From the NCBI GenBank assembly GCA_027315385.1, contig DAHUYD010000096.1:1-34736 (forward strand): 34,736 nt of DNA. Reading direction: 5' to 3'. Below, piece by piece: positions 1 through 6,331 of the stretch. Position 1 is the first letter of the stretch, and every line of letters begins with the position of its first letter. The notes beneath the pieces are model-generated. The model was not told where the DNA came from. It did no database searches and worked only from the letters and a program-made list of their open reading frames with translations. A program made the translations under genes and the position numbers. The DNA comes from Acidobacterium sp. GTDB taxonomy: Bacteria; Acidobacteriota; Terriglobia; Terriglobales; Acidobacteriaceae.

Positions 1-84
1 GAGGTGATCCTGCGCGGCTGGTGCGAGCGCGAAGGGCACGCGCGCATCGGTTTCGGGGAGTGCCGCGGCATTGTGCGCGGATAA
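1..84 (+). CDS. C-terminal tail of an unidentified protein (partial)
   Basis: The first 28 codons of the window are open in frame 1 and end at TAA (82-84), giving a 27-residue tail with the ending GFGECRGIVRG. The start lies outside the window. I do not recognise a family from so short a piece. It converges on the prepilin peptidase gene, whose stop lies 7 bases away. It could be a chance open frame, but codon use resembles that of the neighbouring genes. Confidence 0.4.
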   Translation, partial: EVILRGWCEREGHARIGFGECRGIVRG

Positions 85-91
85 AGAGCGA

Positions 92-886
92 TCACTGAAA
101 GAAGCCCGCGTACCAGTGCACGACGGTCTGGCCGGCGAAGAGCGCGTAGAGGGCGGCGGCGCAGAGGAACGATCCGAAGGGGAGCCTGGTCTGGTCGGGA
201 CTCCGTCGAGAGCGGGCGGCCAGGGCGATGCCAAAGACGGCTGCCGCGAAGGTGCCGAGGACGAAGGTGAGCCCGGTGAGCGCGGGGCCGAGCCAGGCGG
301 CGATCATCGCCAGCAGCTTGGCGTCGCCCAGGCCCATGCCTTCGCGATGGCGAAGGACGTAGTAGAACCAGCGGATGAGCCAGATGAGGAGCGCGGCGCA
401 GAGAGCGTAAACCAGAGCATCTGCCGCATTGGCCAGATGCGCGACGCGCGTGCCGGCCGGGATGACTCCGCGCCAGGCGATGCCGAGCAGAATGCCGGTA
501 ATGGTGAAGGTGTCGGGCAGGCGCATCGTTTCGGCGTCCATGGCGGCGAGGCCGAGGAGCAGGAAGCTGAGGATCGCGGTGCCAACGCCGGCCAGCGTGA
601 GCCCGTAGCGAAGGTACGCGAGCAGGAACAGCGCGGCGGTGGCCGCTTCTACCGCCGGATACCTCCAGGGAATGCGCCAGCGGCAGGCGCGGCAACGGCC
701 GCTCAGGACGGCGAAGCTGACGAGCGGGAGATTGTCCGACGCGCGGATTTGCGCGCCGCAGTTGGGGCAGGCGGAGCCGGGGCGCACGATGGAGCGATGC
801 CGGGGCAGGCGCGCGATGCACACGTTGAGGAAGCTGCCCAAGGCAAGTCCGAAGAGGACGACGAAGATCCCGGTGACAAGCGTCAA
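92..886 (-). CDS. pilD: Prepilin peptidase / type IV leader peptidase (A24 family)
   Basis: Inner-membrane aspartic protease that cleaves the leader of type IV prepilins or pseudopilins and usually N-methylates the new N-terminus. The 264-residue product shows the family order: GSFLNV near residues 17-22, a zinc-type cysteine pair set (CPNC about 40-43 and CRAC about 64-67), the first catalytic aspartate in AMDAETMRLPD, and the second in GLGDAK. Hydrophobic segments fill the rest, as expected for a polytopic enzyme. The tetracysteine motif indicates a bifunctional peptidase/methyltransferase. The start is TTG at 886, because no ATG or GTG lies between it and GSFLNV and family members begin only 12-18 residues before this motif; no good ribosome site is visible. 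No pilin gene is in the window, so its substrates lie elsewhere. Confidence 0.95.
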   Translation of the reverse strand: MTLVTGIFVVLFGLALGSFLNVCIARLPRHRSIVRPGSACPNCGAQIRASDNLPLVSFAVLSGRCRACRWRIPWRYPAVEAATAALFLLAYLRYGLTLAGVGTAILSFLLLGLAAMDAETMRLPDTFTITGILLGIAWRGVIPAGTRVAHLANAADALVYALCAALLIWLIRWFYYVLRHREGMGLGDAKLLAMIAAWLGPALTGLTFVLGTFAAAVFGIALAARSRRSPDQTRLPFGSFLCAAALYALFAGQTVVHWYAGFFQ

Positions 887-985
887 GGGTACAGGGTAGC
901 AGTCGGTGGTGGGTTGTCAGTAGTCAGTGATCGGTTGTCCCTCGTCAGGCTTGATACAGCGTTCCGCGGGAAAGTTAATAACAGG

Positions 986-1828
986 TCAGCTGTTGTCGTT
1001 AGCAGGACTGCCGGTGCCCGGGCCGAAACAGTGCTGCCTGCTGCAGCGGTACATGGCCTTCAGCGTATCGGAATAGGTGTTGCTCCAATGGTCGGTGGCG
1101 CCGGCCTTCAGCACCTGTTTGATGGCCGCTATCACTCCTGCACGGTTCTGGTTGTTGCGGTTCTCGAATTGCGCGACGGCCTTCTGCAGGGCTGACAGGT
1201 GCTTTTGAAGCTGCGAAACCTGGGTCTTTGCGCTCGCTATCTCTGTGTCGATACGCACCTGCAGCCGCGCAACGAGGTTGCCGTCGTCGCAGTACGTCAG
1301 CGGCTTTCCCTGGAGGCCGTCCATTTGACGCATGATAATATCCAGCGCGCCGATGGTCGCGAACATCTTGTCGGTGGCTTCCCGCAGATTCTTCTCCCTC
1401 TGTTCGGCCGGCGACGGTTGAGCTTCCCCCGTCACCACCGAAGCCACCTTGCCTGCTCCTTCCTCCGCGAACGACTTCACCCAGTCTTCGGCTATGCCGC
1501 CGCCGTAGTCGGCCAGCTTTTCGAGGGCCTCTTCTCCCAGATGCGAGGCGAGATTTACAGATCCCCAGGCCAAAATGGCGCCGATCCAGCCTACAGGTAC
1601 GACAAACGTTGCCACGCCATACATGACTAACTTAGCCGTGGTGTGAAGTATCGCGTGCTGCGCGCCGGATTTCACCGCGGACCCGGCGGAACCGAGGCGC
1701 GAGATTCCCGCCGACCACCATTCACTCCAGCTCTGAGGGTTGCTGTTGCTTTGGGCACGAGTCAACAACGCCTGGAGCCGCGCTGCGTTGTTCTTCCCCT
1801 TCCGCTCCTGCTCGTCAGGATTGGGCAT
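986..1828 (-). CDS. Unknown protein with a glycine-rich hydrophobic core and a coiled coil
   Basis: A 280-residue protein that I cannot assign to a family. The reading frame is open further upstream, but ATG at 1828 (MPNPDEQERK) is chosen because AGGAGAG sits 6 bases before it. Visible parts: a charged N-terminus (1-20); a hydrophobic, glycine-rich stretch about 67-95 that could be one long or two short membrane helices; an amphipathic region 96-135; and a probable coiled coil about 186-222 rich in Q, A, L and K. Three cysteines (180, 262, 267) lie in the C-terminal half. There is no signal peptide. The arrangement recalls membrane-inserting effectors, but that is only a resemblance. The upstream 330 bases carry short direct repeats. 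Confidence 0.7.
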   Translation of the reverse strand: MPNPDEQERKGKNNAARLQALLTRAQSNSNPQSWSEWWSAGISRLGSAGSAVKSGAQHAILHTTAKLVMYGVATFVVPVGWIGAILAWGSVNLASHLGEEALEKLADYGGGIAEDWVKSFAEEGAGKVASVVTGEAQPSPAEQREKNLREATDKMFATIGALDIIMRQMDGLQGKPLTYCDDGNLVARLQVRIDTEIASAKTQVSQLQKHLSALQKAVAQFENRNNQNRAGVIAAIKQVLKAGATDHWSNTYSDTLKAMYRCSRQHCFGPGTGSPANDNS

Positions 1829-2161
1829 ACGTCTCTCCTTGCGCGCCCCCTGCATCGCCCTCGCCGTCTTCACGAGTTGCGCAACAAGCTGGGGCGCCTC
1901 TTCTCTTTTGCGATAGGCTTTTCCCAGGACTCCGGGAAAGCACATCGGGCATACTACCGTCAACGAATCGTGGGAGGCAGTATACCCAAATGCGATACGC
2001 AAATGCGAAATGGAGCGGCATTTGCGAACAGCCCTCCTGAACAGCCCTCCTGAGCAGCCCGTCCGGGTTGGCCCGGGAAGAACGGAGTTGACGCAGGGAT
2101 TTCGTGTTCCGGCTCCGTCACGGGTGGAAATCTGCTCGTCGAATCGCCGGAGTTTCGATCT
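1829..2161. other. Intergenic region with short repeats
   Basis: About 330 bases between two minus-strand genes. I see no convincing gene: the open frames here have no ribosome site and no recognisable content. It holds a 13-base tandem repeat (2026-2064), two copies of AAATGCGA about 14 bases apart (around 1988-2010), and on the minus strand a TATACT hexamer near 1980 that could be a -10 element for the downstream gene, without a matching -35. Confidence 0.5.
2026..2064. repeat. 13-bp tandem direct repeat, about three copies
   Basis: The unit GAACAGCCCTCCT occurs exactly twice in tandem (2026-2038, 2039-2051), followed by a diverged third copy (2052-2064). It lies upstream of the unknown minus-strand gene ending at 986 and downstream of the truncated hemoglobin gene. 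It may be slipped-strand expansion; a protein-binding role is possible but unsupported. Confidence 0.7.
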
Positions 2162-2620
2162 CTACGGCTGGAGGCCGTTCCAGGACCAGCGGGGAATGGC
2201 GAGGCCGGCGGGGACATCGTCGGCGGAGCGATGGTAGCGGGCCATGGTGGTCGTGGTGGCCCACGCGAAGTAGTCGTGGAGCGCGCGGCCGAGGGCGGAG
2301 TCGGCTGCGATGGCGACGTCGGCCAGAGCCTGATCGAAGCACGCGATTGCGCGGATATCCATTTCCCCGTGTTCTCCGTTGCCGCTGTGGATGCGGACGA
2401 CGGAGGTCTCGTCGCCGCAGGTTGAGGAATAGAGGCTGGGTCCGCCGAGGGCTTCGGCCCAGTATGCGGCGAGCCGCTCGGTGTGGTCGGGCTGGAATCC
2501 GTGGCTGAAGGCGTGGGCAACGACCTCGTCGTCGAGCACGCGGAGGTGCCAGGCGTGGGCAAGACGGCGCATGCCGTCCATGCCGCCGGCGGCTTCAAAG
2601 AGCGTTTGCATGGGCATCAT
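2162..2620 (-). CDS. Group II truncated hemoglobin family protein
   Basis: A small heme protein of the 2/2 globin type, of a subgroup common in actinobacteria; likely roles are O2/NO binding or redox chemistry, not shown here. Recognisable blocks are MQTLFEAAGG at the start, PDHTERLAAYWAEALGGP (E helix to the GGP turn), then VRIHSGNG, whose histidine is the probable proximal heme ligand, and the long C-terminal signature HDYFAWATTTTMARYH. The tryptophan usual at G8 in group II globins appears to be phenylalanine (ACFDQAL). The frame is open to a TTG at 2647, but family members start near MQTL, so ATG at 2620 is preferred; ATGs at 2617 and 2611 are alternatives. It is divergent from mazG with about 107 bases between starts. 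Confidence 0.88.
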   Translation of the reverse strand: MMPMQTLFEAAGGMDGMRRLAHAWHLRVLDDEVVAHAFSHGFQPDHTERLAAYWAEALGGPSLYSSTCGDETSVVRIHSGNGEHGEMDIRAIACFDQALADVAIAADSALGRALHDYFAWATTTTMARYHRSADDVPAGLAIPRWSWNGLQP

Positions 2621-2647
2621 GATGGCAGGAGTTGGGGCGCCGAGCAA

Positions 2648-2675
2648 GATCGCAACGTGCTGATCGCAACGCGCT
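2648..2675. repeat. 14-bp tandem repeat in the divergent promoter region
   Basis: Two adjacent 14-base copies, GATCGCAACGTGCT (2648-2661) and GATCGCAACGCGCT (2662-2675), differ at one base. They lie in the spacer between the divergently transcribed truncated hemoglobin gene and mazG, where an operator would be expected. No function is shown. Confidence 0.65.
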
Positions 2676-2727
2676 GCCCGGCCCCAGGATGACAGGGATG
2701 CGCCGATCCTCGTTGTAGAGTGAAATT

Positions 2728-3630
2728 ATGCCTCCTGAGGACGACGCGGGACCCTATGCTGCCGCAAATCGCCGCGCCGGGGAGTTGTTTGCCGAGGCGG
2801 TCGGCATTATGGCGCGGCTGCGGGCGCCGGGCGGGTGTCCGTGGGATCGCGAACAGACCTTCGCGACGATTCGCAAATACACGCTGGAAGAAACCTACGA
2901 GGTGCTGGACGCCATCGAGCGCCGGCACTGGGCGGACCTGGCCGATGAGCTGGGCGATCTGCTGCTACAGGTGCTCTTCTACGCCGAGATGGCCGAGGAA
3001 GCCGGATACTTCAGCATCGGCGATGTGATTGCCGGGCTCAATCGGAAGCTGGTGCGGCGGCATCCGCATGTGTTTGGAGAAGCGGCCGCGGCGGAAGCGG
3101 GGAACCGGGCGGAGGGACTGGAGACGAAAGGGATTGGCTCAGGGCAGGTGCTGCGGAACTGGGAAGAGATCAAGAGGCTGGAGAGGGCTGCCCGTCCGGG
3201 GGACGGCCGGAAGGGGCTCGGGGAGGCCGGAGGGGCGGGCCGGCTGGATGGCGTTCCGCGGGCGATGCCGGCGCTGATGGAGGCGGGGAAGATTGGGTCG
3301 AAGGCGGCGAAGGTGGGATTCGACTGGCCGGAGGTGGGCGGGGTTGTGGAAAAGCTGAAGGAGGAGACTGCGGAGGTGGAGGCGGAAATCCGGGTGGGTG
3401 AGATGGAGAAAGCGGCACAAGAGTTGGGAGATCTGTTGTTTACGGCGGCTAACCTCGCGCGTCACCTGAAGGTCGATGCGGAGTTAACCCTGCGCGATGC
3501 CAACGAAAAGTTCCGGCGGAGATTTGCGGCGATGGAGGCGGCAAGCGGGCGTCCGCTGGAGGGGCTTGCGGCGGAGGAGCTGGAGCGGTTGTGGGAGGGG
3601 GCGAAGAACGCGACGGGGGAGGGACGATGA
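2728..3630 (+). CDS. mazG: Nucleoside triphosphate pyrophosphohydrolase MazG
   Basis: Cytosolic house-cleaning enzyme that hydrolyses (d)NTPs to monophosphates and pyrophosphate. The 300-residue product has two MazG modules, like E. coli MazG. The N-terminal module carries the CPWDREQT block (37-44), the metal-binding EExxE set (E54, E55, E58) and ELGDLL with E74 and D77. The C-terminal module shows KEETAEVEAE followed by ELGDLL and ends with a family-typical region of RRFAAME type. A linker of about 30 residues rich in G and R (near 150-180) is longer than usual. It is first in an operon: its TGA overlaps the ATG of the acyltransferase gene. No strong promoter is seen, though the ATG follows an A/T-rich patch. 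Confidence 0.95.
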   Translation: MPPEDDAGPYAAANRRAGELFAEAVGIMARLRAPGGCPWDREQTFATIRKYTLEETYEVLDAIERRHWADLADELGDLLLQVLFYAEMAEEAGYFSIGDVIAGLNRKLVRRHPHVFGEAAAAEAGNRAEGLETKGIGSGQVLRNWEEIKRLERAARPGDGRKGLGEAGGAGRLDGVPRAMPALMEAGKIGSKAAKVGFDWPEVGGVVEKLKEETAEVEAEIRVGEMEKAAQELGDLLFTAANLARHLKVDAELTLRDANEKFRRRFAAMEAASGRPLEGLAAEELERLWEGAKNATGEGR

Positions 3631-4451
3631 GCGCGCTTCCGCCGGAGACGGTGCAGGCGCCGGACGGCACGGTGCTCGTACTGCGGTCGTGCGAGGGGTA
3701 CGACGAGCTGGAGGCCTGCGTGCGGCTGCAGATCGAGACGTGGGGCTACGACGATGGAGATGTCATTCCTCGGCGGATGTTTAAGGTGGCGCAGCGGGTG
3801 GGGGGGCAGGCGATTGGCGCGTTCGATCCGGCGGGAGAGATGGCCGGGTTTGCCATGGCGATTCCGGGGATGAAGCCGGGGCCGGATGCGGCACAGCCGC
3901 AAGTGCCGTATTTGCATTCTCATATGCTGGCGGTGACGCCGCGCTACCGGAATGCGGGGATCGGGCGGCGGCTGAAGCTCTACCAGAGGGCGGAGGCAGT
4001 GAGCCGGGGAATCCGGCTGATGGAGTGGACATTCGACCCGCTGGAGATCAAAAACGCACATCTGAATATCCACAGGCTGGGCGTGATCGTGCGGAGTTAC
4101 TCGCCAAATTTCTATGGTGTATCCTCATCTCGACTGCAGGGTGGGCTTCCCACGGACCGTCTCCATGCGGAGTGGTGGATGGACTCGGAACGGGTGAAGG
4201 CTATCCTCAGCGGGGCTCCGTGTACGCCGCCACAAACTCAGGAAACAATCATGGTTCCGCAGGCGATCGGCGCATGGAAAGCGTCCGCCGAAAGTGTCGG
4301 CCGGGCGCAGGCGGTGCAGGCGGAGAATCGCGAGCGGTTTCTGGCGGCCTTTGGTCGCGGCCTCGCGGTTGTTGGATTTCAGACGGACAATGAAGGTAAC
4401 GGCATATACGAACTCGCAAGGCTGAACCTACCGAACCCGGGAGAGTTATGA
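3627..4451 (+). CDS. GNAT-family acyltransferase (COG3375-like)
   Basis: A 274-residue GNAT-fold transferase. The acyl-CoA pyrophosphate-binding loop is visible as RNAGIGRRLK (108-117), following the beta4 segment SHMLAVTPRYR. The block WTFDPLEIKNAHLNIHRLG (134-152) is the hallmark of the COG3375 subfamily. ATG at 3627 is chosen because it overlaps the mazG stop (ATGA) and follows a GGGGGAGGG ribosome site; the longer open frame from 3591 has no site. Its own stop overlaps the start of the downstream enolase-superfamily gene. In Geobacillus a succinyltransferase of this general class works with an N-succinylamino acid racemase to convert D- to L-amino acids; the same role is inferred here from context only. 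Confidence 0.87.
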   Translation: MSALPPETVQAPDGTVLVLRSCEGYDELEACVRLQIETWGYDDGDVIPRRMFKVAQRVGGQAIGAFDPAGEMAGFAMAIPGMKPGPDAAQPQVPYLHSHMLAVTPRYRNAGIGRRLKLYQRAEAVSRGIRLMEWTFDPLEIKNAHLNIHRLGVIVRSYSPNFYGVSSSRLQGGLPTDRLHAEWWMDSERVKAILSGAPCTPPQTQETIMVPQAIGAWKASAESVGRAQAVQAENRERFLAAFGRGLAVVGFQTDNEGNGIYELARLNLPNPGEL

Positions 4452-5569
4452 GAATCGATGCCATCATTCTGCGTGAGCTTCGCCTTCCCCTCGTCCATCC
4501 TTTTCAAACCAGCTTCGGCACAACAACGGAGCGGCGCATTCTGCTGGTGGAGCTGCGCGGGGAGGGGCTGACGGGCTGGGGCGAGTGCGTCGCCGGCGAG
4601 CACCCGTATTATTCGGAGGAATCGATCGACTCGGCCTGGCAGGTGATCCAGAGCGAACTGGGGCCGATGCTGGCCGCCGCCGACCCGGAGCACGCCGGGA
4701 AATGCCCTGGGATCTTTCGCAAGGTGCGCGGGAACCGCATGGCGAAGGCCGCCCTGGAGAACGCGGTGTGGGACCTGGAGGCGCAGGTGCGGAGGATTCC
4801 CCTGGCGAGCTTGCTGGGCGGCACGAGGGAGAAGATCGACTGCGGAGTATCCATCGGGATTCAGGCGACGATGGAGCAGCAGATGGCGAAGGTGGAAACG
4901 GAGCTGGCGGCGGGATATCAGCGCATCAAGCTGAAGTGCAAGCCGGGCTGGGACGTGAAGATGCTGGATGCGGTGCGGAACCGCTGGCCGGACATCGAGC
5001 TGAGCGTGGACGCGAATTCGGCCTACCGTCTGAACGACGCGGATCACATTGTCAGCTTCGACGCGTTCGATCTGATGATGATCGAGCAGCCCCTGTGGGC
5101 CGACGATTTTTATTTCCACTCGATGCTGCAGAAGCGCCTGAATACCGCCATTTGCCTGGATGAGTCCATTCGGAACCGGCGGGACGCGCTGGCGGCCATC
5201 GAGATGGAGTCGTGCCGGATCATCAATATTAAGGTTGGGCGCGTGGGCGGATTCAGCGAAGCCATTGCGGTGCACAACGCCGCCCAGGAGCGCGGGATCC
5301 CTGTGTGGTGCGGCGGGATGCTGGAGACGGGCATAGGGCGGTCGCACAACATCGCGCTGTCGTCGCTGGAAAACTTCTCGCTGCCGGGCGATGTCTCCGC
5401 CTCGAAGCGCTACTGGAAGGAAGACATCATCGAACCGGAAGTGACGGTGTCGGACCTGGGGCAGATCGATGTGCCGGAGACGCCGGGACGCGGGTTCGAG
5501 GTGCGGACCGACCTGGTGGAGAAGCTGACGGTGCGGAAGGAAGAGATTCGCGCCATGGCGGTGGCGTGA
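4448..5569 (+). CDS. menC: o-Succinylbenzoate synthase / N-acylamino acid racemase family enzyme
   Basis: Enolase-superfamily TIM-barrel enzyme of 373 residues. Catalytic landmarks are all present: K161-x-K163 (IKLKCKPG), metal ligands D188 (SVDANSAY), E213 (IEQPL) and D238 (LDESI), and the opposite-face lysine K262 in NIKVGRVGG. The capping domain includes SFGTTTERR (22-30) and VWDLEAQ. Sequence alone does not separate o-succinylbenzoate synthase (menaquinone pathway) from N-succinylamino acid racemase, since many members do both. The neighbouring GNAT enzyme, overlapping by ATGA, favours an N-acylamino acid racemase role; no other men gene is present. The symbol menC is therefore provisional. 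It is the last gene of the mazG operon. Confidence 0.9.
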   Translation: MRIDAIILRELRLPLVHPFQTSFGTTTERRILLVELRGEGLTGWGECVAGEHPYYSEESIDSAWQVIQSELGPMLAAADPEHAGKCPGIFRKVRGNRMAKAALENAVWDLEAQVRRIPLASLLGGTREKIDCGVSIGIQATMEQQMAKVETELAAGYQRIKLKCKPGWDVKMLDAVRNRWPDIELSVDANSAYRLNDADHIVSFDAFDLMMIEQPLWADDFYFHSMLQKRLNTAICLDESIRNRRDALAAIEMESCRIINIKVGRVGGFSEAIAVHNAAQERGIPVWCGGMLETGIGRSHNIALSSLENFSLPGDVSASKRYWKEDIIEPEVTVSDLGQIDVPETPGRGFEVRTDLVEKLTVRKEEIRAMAVA

Positions 5570-5683
5570 TGGGCAGCGGAGGATCGGTCAGCGGTTTTCC
5601 TGAGCAGCAGTCTTGACGTCCGTGACTAATATTTGAGATACCCCCGCCCCCCGTAGTGCAATTTACTAAGGAGGGTGTCGTGA

Positions 5684-6159
5684 AGAGATTCCCAGCTACT
5701 CGAAAATGGCTTCTACCAGGATGCAACGAGTTATGGAGCCATCATTGACCATTCGCTGGATAATCAAACGATGGAGAGTGGCTTTCTGGCGGCACTGGCA
5801 GGCGCCGCGCTCTTGATTTGCGCGAGCGGCTTGTACGGGTTTCTGGGGTACGCGCTTGCATTGCGATCGAAAGAGCTTGCGATCAAACAAGCTTTGGGGG
5901 CTGGACGGCTGAGACTGCTGGCGGATATTGCCACCGATTCCATCATCGCAGCGGCTACCGCCATAGCTGCGGGGGCGGCCGTGCTCGTGCCCGCAAAAAG
6001 GTGGATTCAACATAGCCTACCCGGCGGCGGGGCTGGACCATCGAGCCCTTGTTTTACACGTCGGCCATCGTTCTGGGGACTTGCGTTCTGGTGGCAGTAG
6101 CGTCGTCGATCAAGGCAATTCGTCGTGACATTCAGGGAGAGCTGCGACACACCGAGTAA
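5684..6159 (+). pseudogene. Remnant of an FtsX/MacB-type ABC transporter permease
   Basis: Frame 2 from 5684 encodes LLENGFYQDATSYG followed by DHSLDNQTMESGF, then a membrane segment and the FtsX-type block GLYGFLGYALALRSKELAIK and QALGAGR, as at the C-terminus of MacB-like permeases (acidobacterial duplicated orphan permeases). Around 6020-6035 the frame breaks: the expected continuation GWTIEPLFYTSAIVLG through IKAIRRDIQGELRHTE lies in frame 1 and ends at TAA (6157-6159), a net shift equivalent to one lost base. Only the last fifth of a typical permease remains. Just upstream, AAGGAGG (5669-5675) precedes GTG at 5680, which opens a 22-codon frame that stops at once, so an original 5' end may have been joined to the 3' end by deletion. 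Confidence 0.8.
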
Positions 6160-6273
6160 CGAGCAGGGGACCGAGTAGCTGGAGTTGAGGCGGAATGGGT
6201 CCGGCGCGATCAGGTGCGAAAGGCGGTCGCTTTCGCGGGATGGTCGGCATCGAACGGTGAATGCCGGCGTCCA

Positions 6274-6303
6274 TTGACCGCGGCTTAAGCGGTTGCATAG
6301 ACT
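6274..6303 (+). promoter_or_regulatory. Candidate sigma70-type promoter for the TPR gene
   Basis: TTGACC (6274-6279), an 18-base spacer, and TAGACT (6298-6303). Transcription would start near 6310, upstream of the ATG at 6332, which supports that ATG over the TTG at 6293. Confidence 0.45.
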
Positions 6304-6331
6304 GAAAAGCAGTCAGGCCCTTCCCATCGAT

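Noticed and set aside
907..945. GTTGTCAGTAGTCAGTG-like short repeats
   Set aside because: Only two to three degenerate copies in a 99-base gap; too little to call a repeat family.
71..1195. 374-codon open frame on the plus strand
   Set aside because: It is antisense to the prepilin peptidase and the unknown minus-strand gene, is dominated by G, A, E and R, and has no ribosome site.
2010..2237. Plus-strand open frames around 2010-2508
   Set aside because: Overlap the truncated hemoglobin gene on the other strand and are arginine-rich shadow translations.
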